Source of the DNA: Blastomussa wellsi | Taxonomy: Eukaryota > Cnidaria > Anthozoa > Scleractinia > Plerogyridae | Assembly: GCA_947652115.1 (NCBI GenBank) | Contig: OX393567.1 | Span: 24,679,899 to 24,743,898 of the forward strand | Length of the DNA: 64,000 nucleotides | Direction of reading: 5' to 3' | Part shown: in pieces, positions 34,801 through 44,663 of the stretch | Numbering within the stretch: position 1 is the stretch's first letter | How the letters are laid out: every line of letters begins with the position of its first letter | The notes under the pieces: generated by a model | Databases searched by the model: none | What the model was told of the DNA's origin: nothing | What the model saw: only the letters and a program-made list of their open reading frames with translations | Position numbers and translations under genes: made by a program

Positions 34801-36606
34801 GATGATGATGGTGATGATGATGATGGCGATGATAATCGTTTTGAGCAATTTGAAAACGGAAGACCAAACATAATTCATTCAAGAAATAGAAGACACTTTA
34901 CGGTCTCCATTTCTACTTTATATAGAAACGCGACTGCAAGTTTGAGAGAAAGATAAATGGAGAGTTTCAATTGAGTGTCGTAAAACCAAAACAAAGTAAT
35001 TAATTTAACACAAACATAACTGCAAGGCTGATGCTACGTGAAAATGTTGACCTTGCGAGACAACAATTCGACAGAAACCGATAAGGGACTGTGCAATAAT
35101 TACCTGGAGGGGGGGGGGGCGTAAAATGGGTTCCAAATGGCCAAAAATTAAGTCATACCCCCCTCTCGTTAAGCAAAAATTAACTTCAACCCCCCCTCAC
35201 ACAATAATAACATTAAGTTTGACCCCCCCCCTCCCCCTCTCCCTTGGAAAAACAACTTCTCCCATTGATTCCCTCGTACCTAGGGTAGAGCTTCTGTTAT
35301 TTTTCGTTCACTGGGAGGAACAGCAGTTGATGGAGAATATGAGCCAGAAAAATATGGAGTGCCACAGATTGATAATGTCGATCCAGATATTATTGCTTTA
35401 TTTACGTCTCGCACTGATAAAGCTTGTTTAGGAGACCTGTTAAACTCTAAGTGCTTTGTGGGAGAAGCTGAAGAGTTTGTTGAAGACTTTTTATCATCAA
35501 GCTCTTAAACACTAACAAAAACATGTATCATTTTGATAATATTCTCAAGTGAATTTCACTTGTTACCTGCATTTCCAGTTTTTTAATTATATCCATTGGT
35601 AAATCTAGAGGGGTGTAATGAGGTTGATGTGATACTTACCTTGGGCCTAAAATTCCGTACATTTATTGTCAATCAGAATTAATTTTGTTCTTGGTTTCCT
35701 GTTGGGGACATCCTCTACTTCTATAAATTCTAGATTTACCCCTGTTGTGTTACTCATAAATAGGGTAAAACATCAAGTCACCAGACATTTACATGAACTG
35801 CTGATGGTTTTGTTATTGCATGTAATAACTAGTTCTGTTCTATTTTATTTTATTCATGTTTTATTTGTATCATTGAAAATCAGTCCCAGATTGGTGAACT
35901 GCTCATGGCTGTGTTACTTTAAATGTTAGGTCATGCCATATGAAATTTATATAAATCAGTCCAGAAAAAAGTGAGTATAATTTTCAGTAAAATAATATCT
36001 TTGGTTTTTGAGTCATAAAGTCAGTTTTTTAGTTGCCCCCCCCCACTTATTTAGAAAATTACATGTTACCCCCCCTCCCTAAGGCTGTTAGTTTACATTG
36101 TGCCCCCCCCCTCTCGTTTTACGGCCCCCCCCTCCAGGTAATTATTGCACAGTCCCTAAAGCAAGGCTGCCACCGTGGACAGCTGTTTCGTTCTTATTGG
36201 AAGTCAACTTTTTCACGTAGTATCAGCCTTGCAGTTATGTTTGTGTTACCGTTTATTTTTGGCTGATTAGGTCTCTTGCAGATCCTACGGAAACTAACAG
36301 CATCATCGTTCGCGGCCTCCTTTGCAGTTTTCACGTCTACTTTACAGTAATTACTTCAAACTTGCCTTGCACACACTTCTCTCTTCCCCGGCCCGAACGT
36401 CTATGGAGGCTAGCAATTGAGCTGACTAACCTGAACGTGGAGAAGATACCCACAATCATATCGGATACTGCCAGATTGACGAGTAGGAAGTTCATGTGAG
36501 TTCTCATGGCTTTGTCTTTCAGTACAACAAGACAGACCAGCGAGTTTCCAAGCAAATTAATCGCCACCATGACGGAACACAGCGATATAATGACATTAGA
36601 CACCAT
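31877..36606 (-). CDS. GPCR B: tandem paralogue of GPCR A, 3 exons
   Basis: Exons on the minus strand: 36431-36606, 33894-34346 and 31877-32279; 1032 nt, 343 residues. Exons 1 and 3 have the same lengths (176 and 403 nt) and both introns the same phase (2) as in GPCR A, so the pair arose by duplication of a whole gene. Motifs: GNSLVCLVVL in TM1, NLAVSD in TM2, Cys78 and ERY at 104-106 in TM3, GRCFLPWPSP in ECL2, TWIP in TM6, NPVVY in TM7. The C-tail ends with a Ser/Arg/Glu-rich stretch (DIDVTSYRNEAF) shared with A. Intron 1 carries a Harbinger-like element and intron 2 a 400-bp foldback element. Ligand unknown. Confidence 0.88.
33349..33748. mobile_element. 400-bp foldback (long inverted repeat) element
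   Basis: It starts GTGCACCTAACCCCAAAATA and ends with the reverse complement (TATTTTGGGGTTAGGTGCAC). Pairing continues through both arms of about 180 bp, including GTTCCACGACCGAGTCAGAA / TTCTGACTCGGTCGTGGAAC, leaving a central spacer of about 50 bp. No clear target-site duplication. Located in intron 2 of GPCR B. Confidence 0.85.
35085..36156. mobile_element. Harbinger-like non-autonomous DNA transposon with TAA target duplication
   Basis: Inverted ends GGGACTGTGCAATAATTACC / GGTAATTATTGCACAGTCCC, extended through CTGGAGGGGGG and GTAAAA, flanked on both sides by TAA (35082-35084 and 36157-36159). A 3-bp TWA duplication is the PIF/Harbinger habit, so that superfamily is inferred. Next to both ends lie tracts of C-runs spaced by short AT-rich motifs. 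The interior holds an open coding-like block (separate entry). It sits in intron 1 of GPCR B. Confidence 0.8.
35284..35508 (+). pseudogene. 74-codon coding-like block inside the Harbinger-like element
   Basis: An open frame from just after the TAG at 35281-35283 to TAA 35506-35508. It reads as a balanced acidic protein segment (GEYEPEKYGVPQIDNVDPDI, later TDKACLGDLLNSKCFVGEAE) rather than low-complexity noise. An AG at 35282-35283 could be a splice acceptor. No Met is needed if it is a 3' exon. It may be the last exon of the transposon's own gene or a captured host exon; I cannot name it. Confidence 0.4.
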
Positions 36607-38657
36607 TTTGTCTCACACTGGTGGAGTACTGATCGATCTGATCGTTGGGGCCTACTGGAGTAAATAGATTACAAACTCATTGGCATTTCGGGTACGGTGA
36701 GGTCCGTTGCGATTATAATCCCACGGATGGAAATTGAATTATCGGGAGCGGTTTCAGTATAACGCGACTCGGAATATTTTCTGGTGATAAAAAACTGGGA
36801 GCCAAAAATAAGCTGATTAGTAAATAATTAATTGCGACTGAAACCAGAGAATAAACTTCAGTGCAGCCGTCGTCAGTGCACATGAGGCTAAAAGACTCGA
36901 GTATAGAATGATTTTATTGTGCCATTTCCCATATTTAAGGAGCTCTGCAATTTTCTGGCAAGTGCCGCTGACTGATCCCAAGAAATACTTTTTAGCATTA
37001 GATTATTAACCCCTCATTACATCCAGGGTATTTTACCTCCAAAGGTTCGGAAGTAAGGTGACGCCACTTCAAGTTGGGATAATCCATTTAGCTTAATTTC
37101 CATTTTCTTGTTTCCATGTAGCAAAAAAATTAAAGCTTTGTACAACCCTATGACAAAATCATTTGTCTACCTATAACGAGCTGGGCGTTCTGCGGGATAA
37201 AATTATGATAACATTTATTATTGAGACAGATATTGTTGGCACTTCTATGATGACTTAAGTGAACATTAAATATTCTACACATTACAGTAAGAATGGCACA
37301 AACAAAGTAACACTTTTTCCATAACTAAAATGCTTCTAAAATGTGCACTAACCTTAATAGAATTATAGGCAAAACCCCTTGTTTCTGCGATTCTTTCAGT
37401 TCCTTTCCAGAGAAAAATCCTTCCCAATAATTCGAAACGATCAGAATACAACGTTACTGTGACTAACATTATGAACCGTAAGAGTCTTATTCGACACAGA
37501 CAACCCCTCGTACTTGACTGGAGTTGGTTATTTTCATTGGCCAATCACATGAGTCAATTTACACGAAATATTGCACCGGAAAGCCATATATCAAAAAGCC
37601 ACGTCATGTTATCAACTGAGTCCTTAATTGTTTAACCTACGATAAAGCAATTCCATTTAGTTTACTTGATAAATTTATCTGGCTTCATCAGTGATGCAGA
37701 AGTACTCAATATTGATTTTGACTGAGAGAAATTAAACTAATTACTTCAAAAAGGCTCAAATGCACGCGACGTAAGGCGAAGGTTGCATTCACCGCACTCA
37801 TTTATATTTGGTACCAAGAAATGTTTTATTTATTTGTGTATTTAATACAATAACTTTTGTTAATTTACTGAACTAAACGAAGCTACTTTACTTGACAAAA
37901 ATCGATGACAGATCCCAAATGATATTACTATTTTTACATCACCTATAAATCATTCAGCCTGATTAACGACGACAAATATACAAAATTTATGCTATTATAT
38001 TTATCAAGAACTTTCATAACTATGCTATGGTAAGCTACGAAAAAACGCCGAAAAGCGCAGGTAATGTAGAGTTTGAGCTAAAATGTTTGTGTCAGCTCGA
38101 GCTAAGCATTTGCATCACACAACTTTACATAGAGAAAAAGTTTGAGTTTCCAGCCTTGTGCAAATTAAAAATAGTTTATGCTAAGCAATTTGTGCTTACA
38201 TAACCTCGCACAGCAAGCAAGCAAGAAAACTCCCTTTGCATGGTAAAACTTTTCTAAAAACGTATTGCAACCAAACTAGTTAAGCGAGGGAAAATTGAAA
38301 TTGATAAGGTATAAAATAGTCACGAGTTAGAGCCGCTTTCCTGTTCCAATTTGCCAATAGCGACAATCAGACATTTTCAAGCATGTCTCCTGTCCAAAAA
38401 TGAACACCCATTACGACGTTGGAATGCAGCCACTACCAAGGAGGATGAAGTACTCTCATGACCATTACCATTTATCGTAAAGTGCCACATTGAAAAGGAG
38501 GTCGGGACCTTATAAGAGGCGATAATTGCATCCTGAGTAGAATTTCTAGTGAAAAGAAGAAGAAAAAACTCCACACACGTGAACACGATGACGATAACAC
38601 GAAATATTTTTTGTTCTCTCCCCCTTTCCCTTCCTGTTCTGTTTCACATAATCTTGA

Positions 38658-38953
38658 CCCGGGGGGGGGGGGGGGGTACTCCCCTATAAAAATGACGGGG
38701 GTGCTCGTCGTACCTTTTAGGGGGTAAAATTTGTGAATTGGTACCGCTTAGGGTGCAAAAATCTAAAATGACCGCCGCTTAAGATGTTGTTGTACCTTTT
38801 AGGGGCCTTCCGTATAGGCCCGCATTTGTTTTACAAAAGAAAAATAAGGGCCCACAAAATGAGATTCTGGTACCTTTTAGGGGTGTTTTCGAAAATTTCC
38901 GACGAGCACCCCCGTCATTTTCATACGGGAGTACCCCCCCCCCCCCCCCCGGG
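38658..38953. mobile_element. hAT-like MITE with 8-bp target duplication
   Basis: Ends CCCGGGGG...TACTCCC and its complement GGGAGTAC...CCCCCGGG, with inner pairing ATGACGGGGGTGCTCGTCG / CGACGAGCACCCCCGTCAT. It is flanked by a perfect 8-bp direct repeat AATCTTGA (38650-38657 and 38954-38961). An 8-bp duplication is typical of hAT elements. The interior carries several TACCTTTTAGGGG repeats. No transposase. Confidence 0.88.
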
Positions 38954-39024
38954 AATCTTGATTTCACCGAAACTGTGACTCACGTTTGCATCACGCTGCG
39001 TAAACACGCGAGCACCGTACCGCC

Positions 39025-39310
39025 GGCCGGTTAGCGCAGTTGGTAGAGCGTCGGACTATAGTGTGGGAGGTCTTGAGTTCGAACCTCAGACCGGACAAAC
39101 TCTCAGGGGCTTAAAACAACCGAGGAGAACATGCTTTCTTTGCAATGACATCTGCAAATGGTTAGATGTTGTAGTCTTCTCGGATAAGGACGATAAAACC
39201 GTAGGCCCCTTCTACTGTATCACGTTCAGCAGGGGACGCTAGAGAACCCACACACTCCTCGTAAAGAGTACGGCACGGAGTTGCCGGTGTCGTGGTGTGG
39301 TCTTTGCCCT
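39025..39310 (+). mobile_element. tRNA-derived SINE
   Basis: A tRNA-like head with an intact A-box TAGCGCAGTTGG (39032-39043) and a B-box-like AGTTCGAACCT (39075-39085), ending ACCGGAC. The anticodon stem does not pair, so this is not a functional tRNA. The body downstream (AATGACATCTGCAAATGGTT, GATAAGGACGATAAAACCGT, GAGAACCCACACACTC) resembles a SINE body I recognise from coral DNA. The 3' limit is approximate. Confidence 0.68.
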
Positions 39311-40187
39311 CCTTAGAAAGCTTTATACATGAGCCTCTGGCTCGGGAGATTTGGACAACCACTCCCCGCGCTCTTCGAAGTAAAATATTTACCTTGGCTT
39401 GTACCATTTTATTTTTTCTTACATTCCAATTCGCTGCCTTAAAAAAGCAAGCAGCCAAACAGAGCTCCAGTTATTTGTTAACAATATCTCGTTCGATGCC
39501 TCGAACGAAAAGAAGCATCGAATACTCGTTTAAAAAATCCTTTGTGAAGAGCCGCCAACATTTTTAACTGTGTAGGCGGTTCACTTCAAAACGCTGTTAT
39601 GTAAGTCATTACTGTTGGTTGAACGTTTGTCATGAAGTAGCACCGAGTGAAAGGAATACTAACTCATTTTCGCCAGGAATTTTCGCAGCTGCTACATTTC
39701 TCTACAACGTGATATAGTAAAACCTGACCTGGTGGTTTTATGCCCTTCTTCTTGAAAAGTCCTTGCTGGCAAATAGGGTTTTCCACTTTTTTCTTCTATT
39801 GTCTGTTTTCGAGATCTTCGCAGAGGCCTATTTTGTTTTCGTACGGGTTCGAGTATGGGGATAGGTGAAAAAAAACATAACTTATTCCCCCCACACATTA
39901 AACCCCGTTTTCTAACCCTTTATTCCATGAAGGAGAAGCTTTGCGCGCGCAGGAGACAGCACTGAGGTTGAATGACTTGGGTCCAGTTTCTTGTTAATCT
40001 CAAGTCTTTGTTTTTTTTACCTTTTACTTAAATGGTTTTATAGTTTCAATATATATTTAAAAAAATAACCGTAAACTACTAGACACCAGCAGAAGTTACT
40101 CTTGTTGACTCTTGTTTAACAAGCGATGAGTCATCATTCGTACTATCATCTCATGCGCATTTTTGTCGAGCTTTTCCCGGCACACTT

Positions 40188-41114
40188 CTATTGAATTCGA
40201 AGGTAATCCGCTGGCCGATAGCCCCTGCAACAGAGGGCTTCTCTGATGTGCTGGCGAAAGTTGGTGCTATGAAGAGCATAAATAAAAGGATTCATGGCTG
40301 AATTAAGGGCCACAAGTAACACAGAGATAATATAACAGGGCGAGTCGTAGTCATAAAGTTTTGGTCGAAAATGCAAGATCATGTATAACATCAAGTTTGG
40401 TAACCGACACACCGCGTACACAATACTTACAATTGCTGCCATTTTAGTCACTTTCCGTATTGCCCGGAGTTGCGCCTGTTTTGATAGCAGAGTGGCGCGG
40501 ACGCCAGTTCTCCAAAGCTTACAGAGCACCCTTAAATATAGAAAGGCAATGGCTCCCATAGGTATAGCACCGAAAACAAAAAGACAGGTAACTGTGTACA
40601 GTTTACCTAAATGATTATTCGACCAATGTTCCACGCAGTGAGTTACGCCGCGTTTATGCCCAACCACAAAAAACAGGGGCAGGTTGAAAACTATGGCACA
40701 AGCCCAGCAAGCTAGTATAACAGCACCTAATCGACGATCAGTCAATCGCCAGCGCTCGTTAAGAGGATGAGCGATCGCAATATAACGCTCAACGGCGATT
40801 ACTACCAATGAAAAGGTGGACGCAGCCATGCCAACCCATAAAAAGCTTCCGCCTGTAATGAACGTGCAAATATAGTCGCCTGTAACCCCAGATGGGTGTT
40901 GAAATGCCCAATTAACGATGTAATCCGGAATGATAAAGAGCGCTACCATTATGTCTGACACCGCCAAATTGACCAGTAGGTAATTGATTGGAGCTCGCAT
41001 GCCTCGGAATCTGAACACAACCAGGCACACCAAGCTGTTACCAAGGAGATTTATGGACACCGCTACAGAGAAGGCAGCCGAGAGGACCACATCCGTTGAC
41101 GTAATATTGGCCAT
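40188..41114 (-). CDS. GPCR C: intronless rhodopsin-family receptor, 308 residues
   Basis: A complete seven-helix receptor in one exon. TM1 GNSLVCLVVF, TM2 NLAVSD, TM3 Cys83 and ERY at 109-111, then the HPL ICL2 motif, ECL2 Cys in THCVEHW, TM6 CRLP (Trp of CWxP replaced by Arg), TM7 NPFIY, and a short tail with a Cys-Cys pair that could be palmitoylated. The start Met is followed by ANIT, a possible N-glycosylation site. It is closest in sequence to D and E here, with the same TM1-TM2 wording as A and B. Class A receptor for an unknown, probably peptide, ligand. Confidence 0.9.
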   Translation of the reverse strand: MANITSTDVVLSAAFSVAVSINLLGNSLVCLVVFRFRGMRAPINYLLVNLAVSDIMVALFIIPDYIVNWAFQHPSGVTGDYICTFITGGSFLWVGMAASTFSLVVIAVERYIAIAHPLNERWRLTDRRLGAVILACWACAIVFNLPLFFVVGHKRGVTHCVEHWSNNHLGKLYTVTCLFVFGAIPMGAIAFLYLRVLCKLWRTGVRATLLSKQAQLRAIRKVTKMAAIVSIVYAVCRLPNLMLYMILHFRPKLYDYDSPCYIISVLLVALNSAMNPFIYALHSTNFRQHIREALCCRGYRPADYLRIQ

Positions 41115-41933
41115 TGTCTTCAGAGCTGATGTAAAAGTAAATTAACAAATGATTAAAAACAACACCTGTTATTTCAGTATTTAATACCAGTGATAGCTAT
41201 TATGTATGAAAATTTTAATAGCACTTTTATGGAAAGAATTGATTTTTTACAAACTAAGAGTATTTTGAAAGAGGGGCTGAAAAACAGCGCTGACCACGAA
41301 AACAAAATGACACATGCCTTTTAAACCAGTTGCAACTACGCGACTTGGCCAGACGGCCTTGTGCTAACGAACGGAGTTAAATCCCCCTCCCCCCCCCCCC
41401 CCCTAATTCCCGCTTATGCCAAATACTTCCCAATTCTCGGGCCATTCAAATCTTTTTTCTTAGGTATTCCTAAGTTTTGCTGCTTTGGGTCATGCTAAAT
41501 TTGAAAGTTCGCACTTCGACAGCGAGGCCTTGGGTGAAATTAGCCAGTATGTAGTAAATGTGCATGAATGCTAATATCAATGACACTGGTGTGTTACGCC
41601 AGTCAGCCTCAGCGAAGCGAAATCTTATTGCATTGCTATGAGTTATTGTCCCTGGAAGAGTGTAAATAACGTTTAGCAAGTTTCTCAGTGATCTCTGGTG
41701 TCGACACGCTCAGCGTAAAATATAATATTGAAACTTTCACATGTAAACAATAACAAAGGCGTGGCCGACCAGGGCCCTTTAAAGACTAGATGGCAAAATT
41801 TCAAAGTGCTGGACTATGTAATTGATGATTAGAACTTTACCAGTAATAGTCTGCAGCCCTATTGTCGGCTTTGTCTTCGTGGCACGGTCAGCGTAAAACG
41901 AGGATTGTAGACTGCACACTGTGGACTGTGGAC

Positions 41934-42070
41934 TGCAGACTGTGGATCGGGGGTAGAATGCAAACTGAGGGTAAAATGTAGACTGAGAATGCAAAATTTT
42001 GATCGAGGCTAAAATATTACTAGATTGTTAGCGCTTGCGAAATTTTAAGAATATTTTAAGGATAAATCCA

Positions 42071-42105
<35 letters not shown>

Positions 42106-42826
42106 GAAAATGTGCAAATGCAATACAATTTTGTTTCTCTAAACGGCAAAACTAGCCAATAAAACGATAAAAACCTACACTATAGCTATTGGTCAATGCT
42201 ATGGACCGATCGATGAATGGTACTGTAATACATATGTAAGGTATGCAGCACAAAAGACATGAACTAAACTGTAAACGATAAATTCTTAATCTAAGAATAC
42301 TCAGCCTGGGCCGGAAAAACAATATTCTTATAACAAAGAAAGAGTGTCCCCAACCGTACCATTGAATTCACCCCGGAATAACCGGTTTTTTCGTGCAAAT
42401 GGTAAGCGCTTAATTACGTCTTCTTTGCATGTAAACTGGAAGGAACTGAAAGGTTTACAGCCGATCTTATTTTATGCGAGGTGGGCACAGCCGGCAGCCA
42501 AAGTCACGCCACATTTTTATGCTAAATTTAATGGCGCTTTCGCGTTTGTGGTATTTTACTGCGACGTTTAGCGAAGCGAAGCCCTTTTAGCCCTGAGATA
42601 ACCTAACTGCAGAAGAATTGTATGTGTGCGAGTAAGAAAAATGGTTTAGAAAAGAGTTGTGGCCGCGGAATAGAATTTATTTATCGACCGATTGCATGAT
42701 GATGATGGGCGCTGTAATTTAATGATTTCAGTATTTCCTTACTTTCCCTTGATCAGCCTGTGTTCTATCTGCATTTTACCCTCAGTCTGCATTTTATTCC
42801 CGGTCCACAGTCTGCAATTACAACTA
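41934..42826. repeat. Inverted-repeat pair with GACTGTGGA / AAAATGCAGACTGAGGG motifs
   Basis: The left arm (41934-41990; GCAGACTGTGGATCGGG, then AACTGAGGGTAAAATG) is about 80% reverse-complementary to the right arm (42771-42826). The left arm is preceded by degenerate repeats of GACTGTGGACTG. It may mark a decayed transposon of about 0.9 kb; the superfamily is unknown. Confidence 0.45.
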
Positions 42827-43536
42827 CTAGTTAAAACTGACTCGCTTCTGATCGCTTCCGCGGCGACAAACCCTTTAAATATCATGATCAGTTTCCGGGA
42901 ATGTCGGGGAATGTATCTGTCTAATGACCCCTCTCTAATCAACGCCGGTGTGGCCCAGGCGTTGATCATGAAGGCAAAAATATCAAAAGCAATGATGTCC
43001 GTCAGATAATTTAATCGTTTTATGAAATGAACGTACTACAGCCGTTTGGAATGCTGTCTCTTAATTCAAATTCTGACCATAGGAAGAATTTCGAAAGAGT
43101 TTGTTTTGTCGAAACAACTTACAGACTGAAACATTAGTTCATTTCTTCTCTGAATTACTTCTATTGACGTCGAAAACAGATATTAGACGCGATTTTAGTT
43201 ACCTTCGTTCGAAGCTGTGTTCGATGATGAGAATGTACGTCTCCTTTACTCTTGTTCAATTTCACTGTAAAGCACAACTGAAGTCGATATTACCATAACC
43301 TACAATGTAGCTCCTGTGAATGCGTGGGAAAGCGTGACGCTTCTTGCACCAGTCATTTGAAATTCCCGGATCTACCCCCTCGGGCATGCCCAGGCCGAAT
43401 GCGGGGACTTTCACTTCACCTTCACTCCATTTTGGTCCCTCGTAAGGCGGGAGATACGCTTGAAATCGCCGTCTTCGCATCCCGGACCGGTTGAATAAGT
43501 GGAGTAGTCAGCAGATTTCATTTTCGTACAGCATAA

Positions 43537-43851
43537 CATTCTCGTCCCTATAGCCCTTTTCGTTTCTCTTAGCCGGCAGGGCCTTGGCACGAAAAACGAA
43601 GGGCTCTGGGGAATACGATTTTCAAAAAAATTCGAATTTTCTTTATTGGCTGTTGAGAATAAAGAAATCTTAAACGGAAGTGAAAATGTTTGCCAGTCGC
43701 CTTATTACAACACACAACATGTAGAACCATCAATGCTATATACATGAAGTCTGGAAGTCCTCAGAATCTCGGACTTGAAATGTCTCCAGAGCCCTTCGTG
43801 CCAAGGCCCTGCCGGCTAAGAGAAACGAAAAGGGCTATGGGGACGAGAATG
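43537..43851. mobile_element. 315-bp foldback MITE
   Basis: Left arm CATTCTCGTCCCTATAGCCC through TTAGCCGGCAGGGCCTTGGC; right arm is its near-perfect complement, ending GGGGACGAGAATG. Arms are about 70 bp with an AT-rich centre. No transposase or clear target duplication. Confidence 0.82.
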
Positions 43852-44600
43852 ACAGCATACATCACAGGTAGCCCAAGGTCATTAATTATTTTAATTTTTA
43901 TGAAAATACAACAATGTAAAAGTTCGGTTGTATAGCTCGGAGTTTTCATCGTGAGAGATTGTGTCGAAAATATTCCTGTTTCCTATTGTACGAAAGTCAA
44001 AATAGAACAAAAACGTCGCCTTGATTACAACACCGGACACAGCTTTCCCTATATGGACCTCCCAGCGCCAGCCGCCAAATAATACATATTTATGTCCCGA
44101 AAACTTTGTCATTACGATCTGACACCCAAACGTTTAACCCTTGTGAACTAAGAAAAACTTTTTCGGTAGAATTTACTGCAAACAAGAAGCTCATAGAGCT
44201 TAAAGCCGCGTGATTTAAGTGCCTGCTTAAACTCCATTTTTGCGCTTAAAAAGGGATATTCAACTTCTTTTCAGTCACAAGAAGGTTACCTGATTTACCA
44301 GAAAGATAATCGTAGAGTGACGCGCATTCTAGACCCTGAATCCATCACGGATCAGTGGTTATTCTTGCTTGCCCGTCAAAAAGTGATTTGGTAAACGAGA
44401 ACTTAAAAATTCAAAATAAATGACAGCTAACGAGAAACGGTTAGATCAATCCGCCAAATTAAGACGTGTGGGAATGTTTTTGCAAGGTAAACAAATTCCG
44501 TGAATGACGTTTATCAACGTTGCATGTCCAAACGCGTTTCGGCCTGGCCGGCTACACGGCTCGCTGACGTAATACCTTTTTAAGTGTATTTAATATTCCC

Positions 44601-44663
44601 TTAGTCTCCTTCGCAGCCGTTTTTTGGGATGTCACGCACAACGGCTGTGAAGGAGACTAATAT
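44601..44663. mobile_element. Short palindromic element (GTCTCCTTCGCAGCCG)
   Basis: TTAGTCTCCTTCGCAGCCGT pairs with ACGGCTGTGAAGGAGACTAA (one G-T pair) around a loop of about 20 bases. AATATT occurs next to both ends. A solo-hairpin MITE is the simplest reading. Confidence 0.6.

Larger units (their letters stand above)
36607..40187. other. Intergenic between GPCR B and GPCR C
   Basis: AT-rich with no exon recognised. It contains a hAT-like MITE (38658-38953) and a tRNA-derived SINE (39025-39310). Confidence 0.5.

Noticed and set aside
34625..34882. 85-codon His-rich ORF
   Set aside because: It comes from a short (GAT)n/(GATGAC)n run in GPCR B intron 1.
39025..39096. Functional tRNA gene
   Set aside because: A- and B-boxes are present but the anticodon stem does not pair, and SINE body sequence follows; treated as a SINE head.
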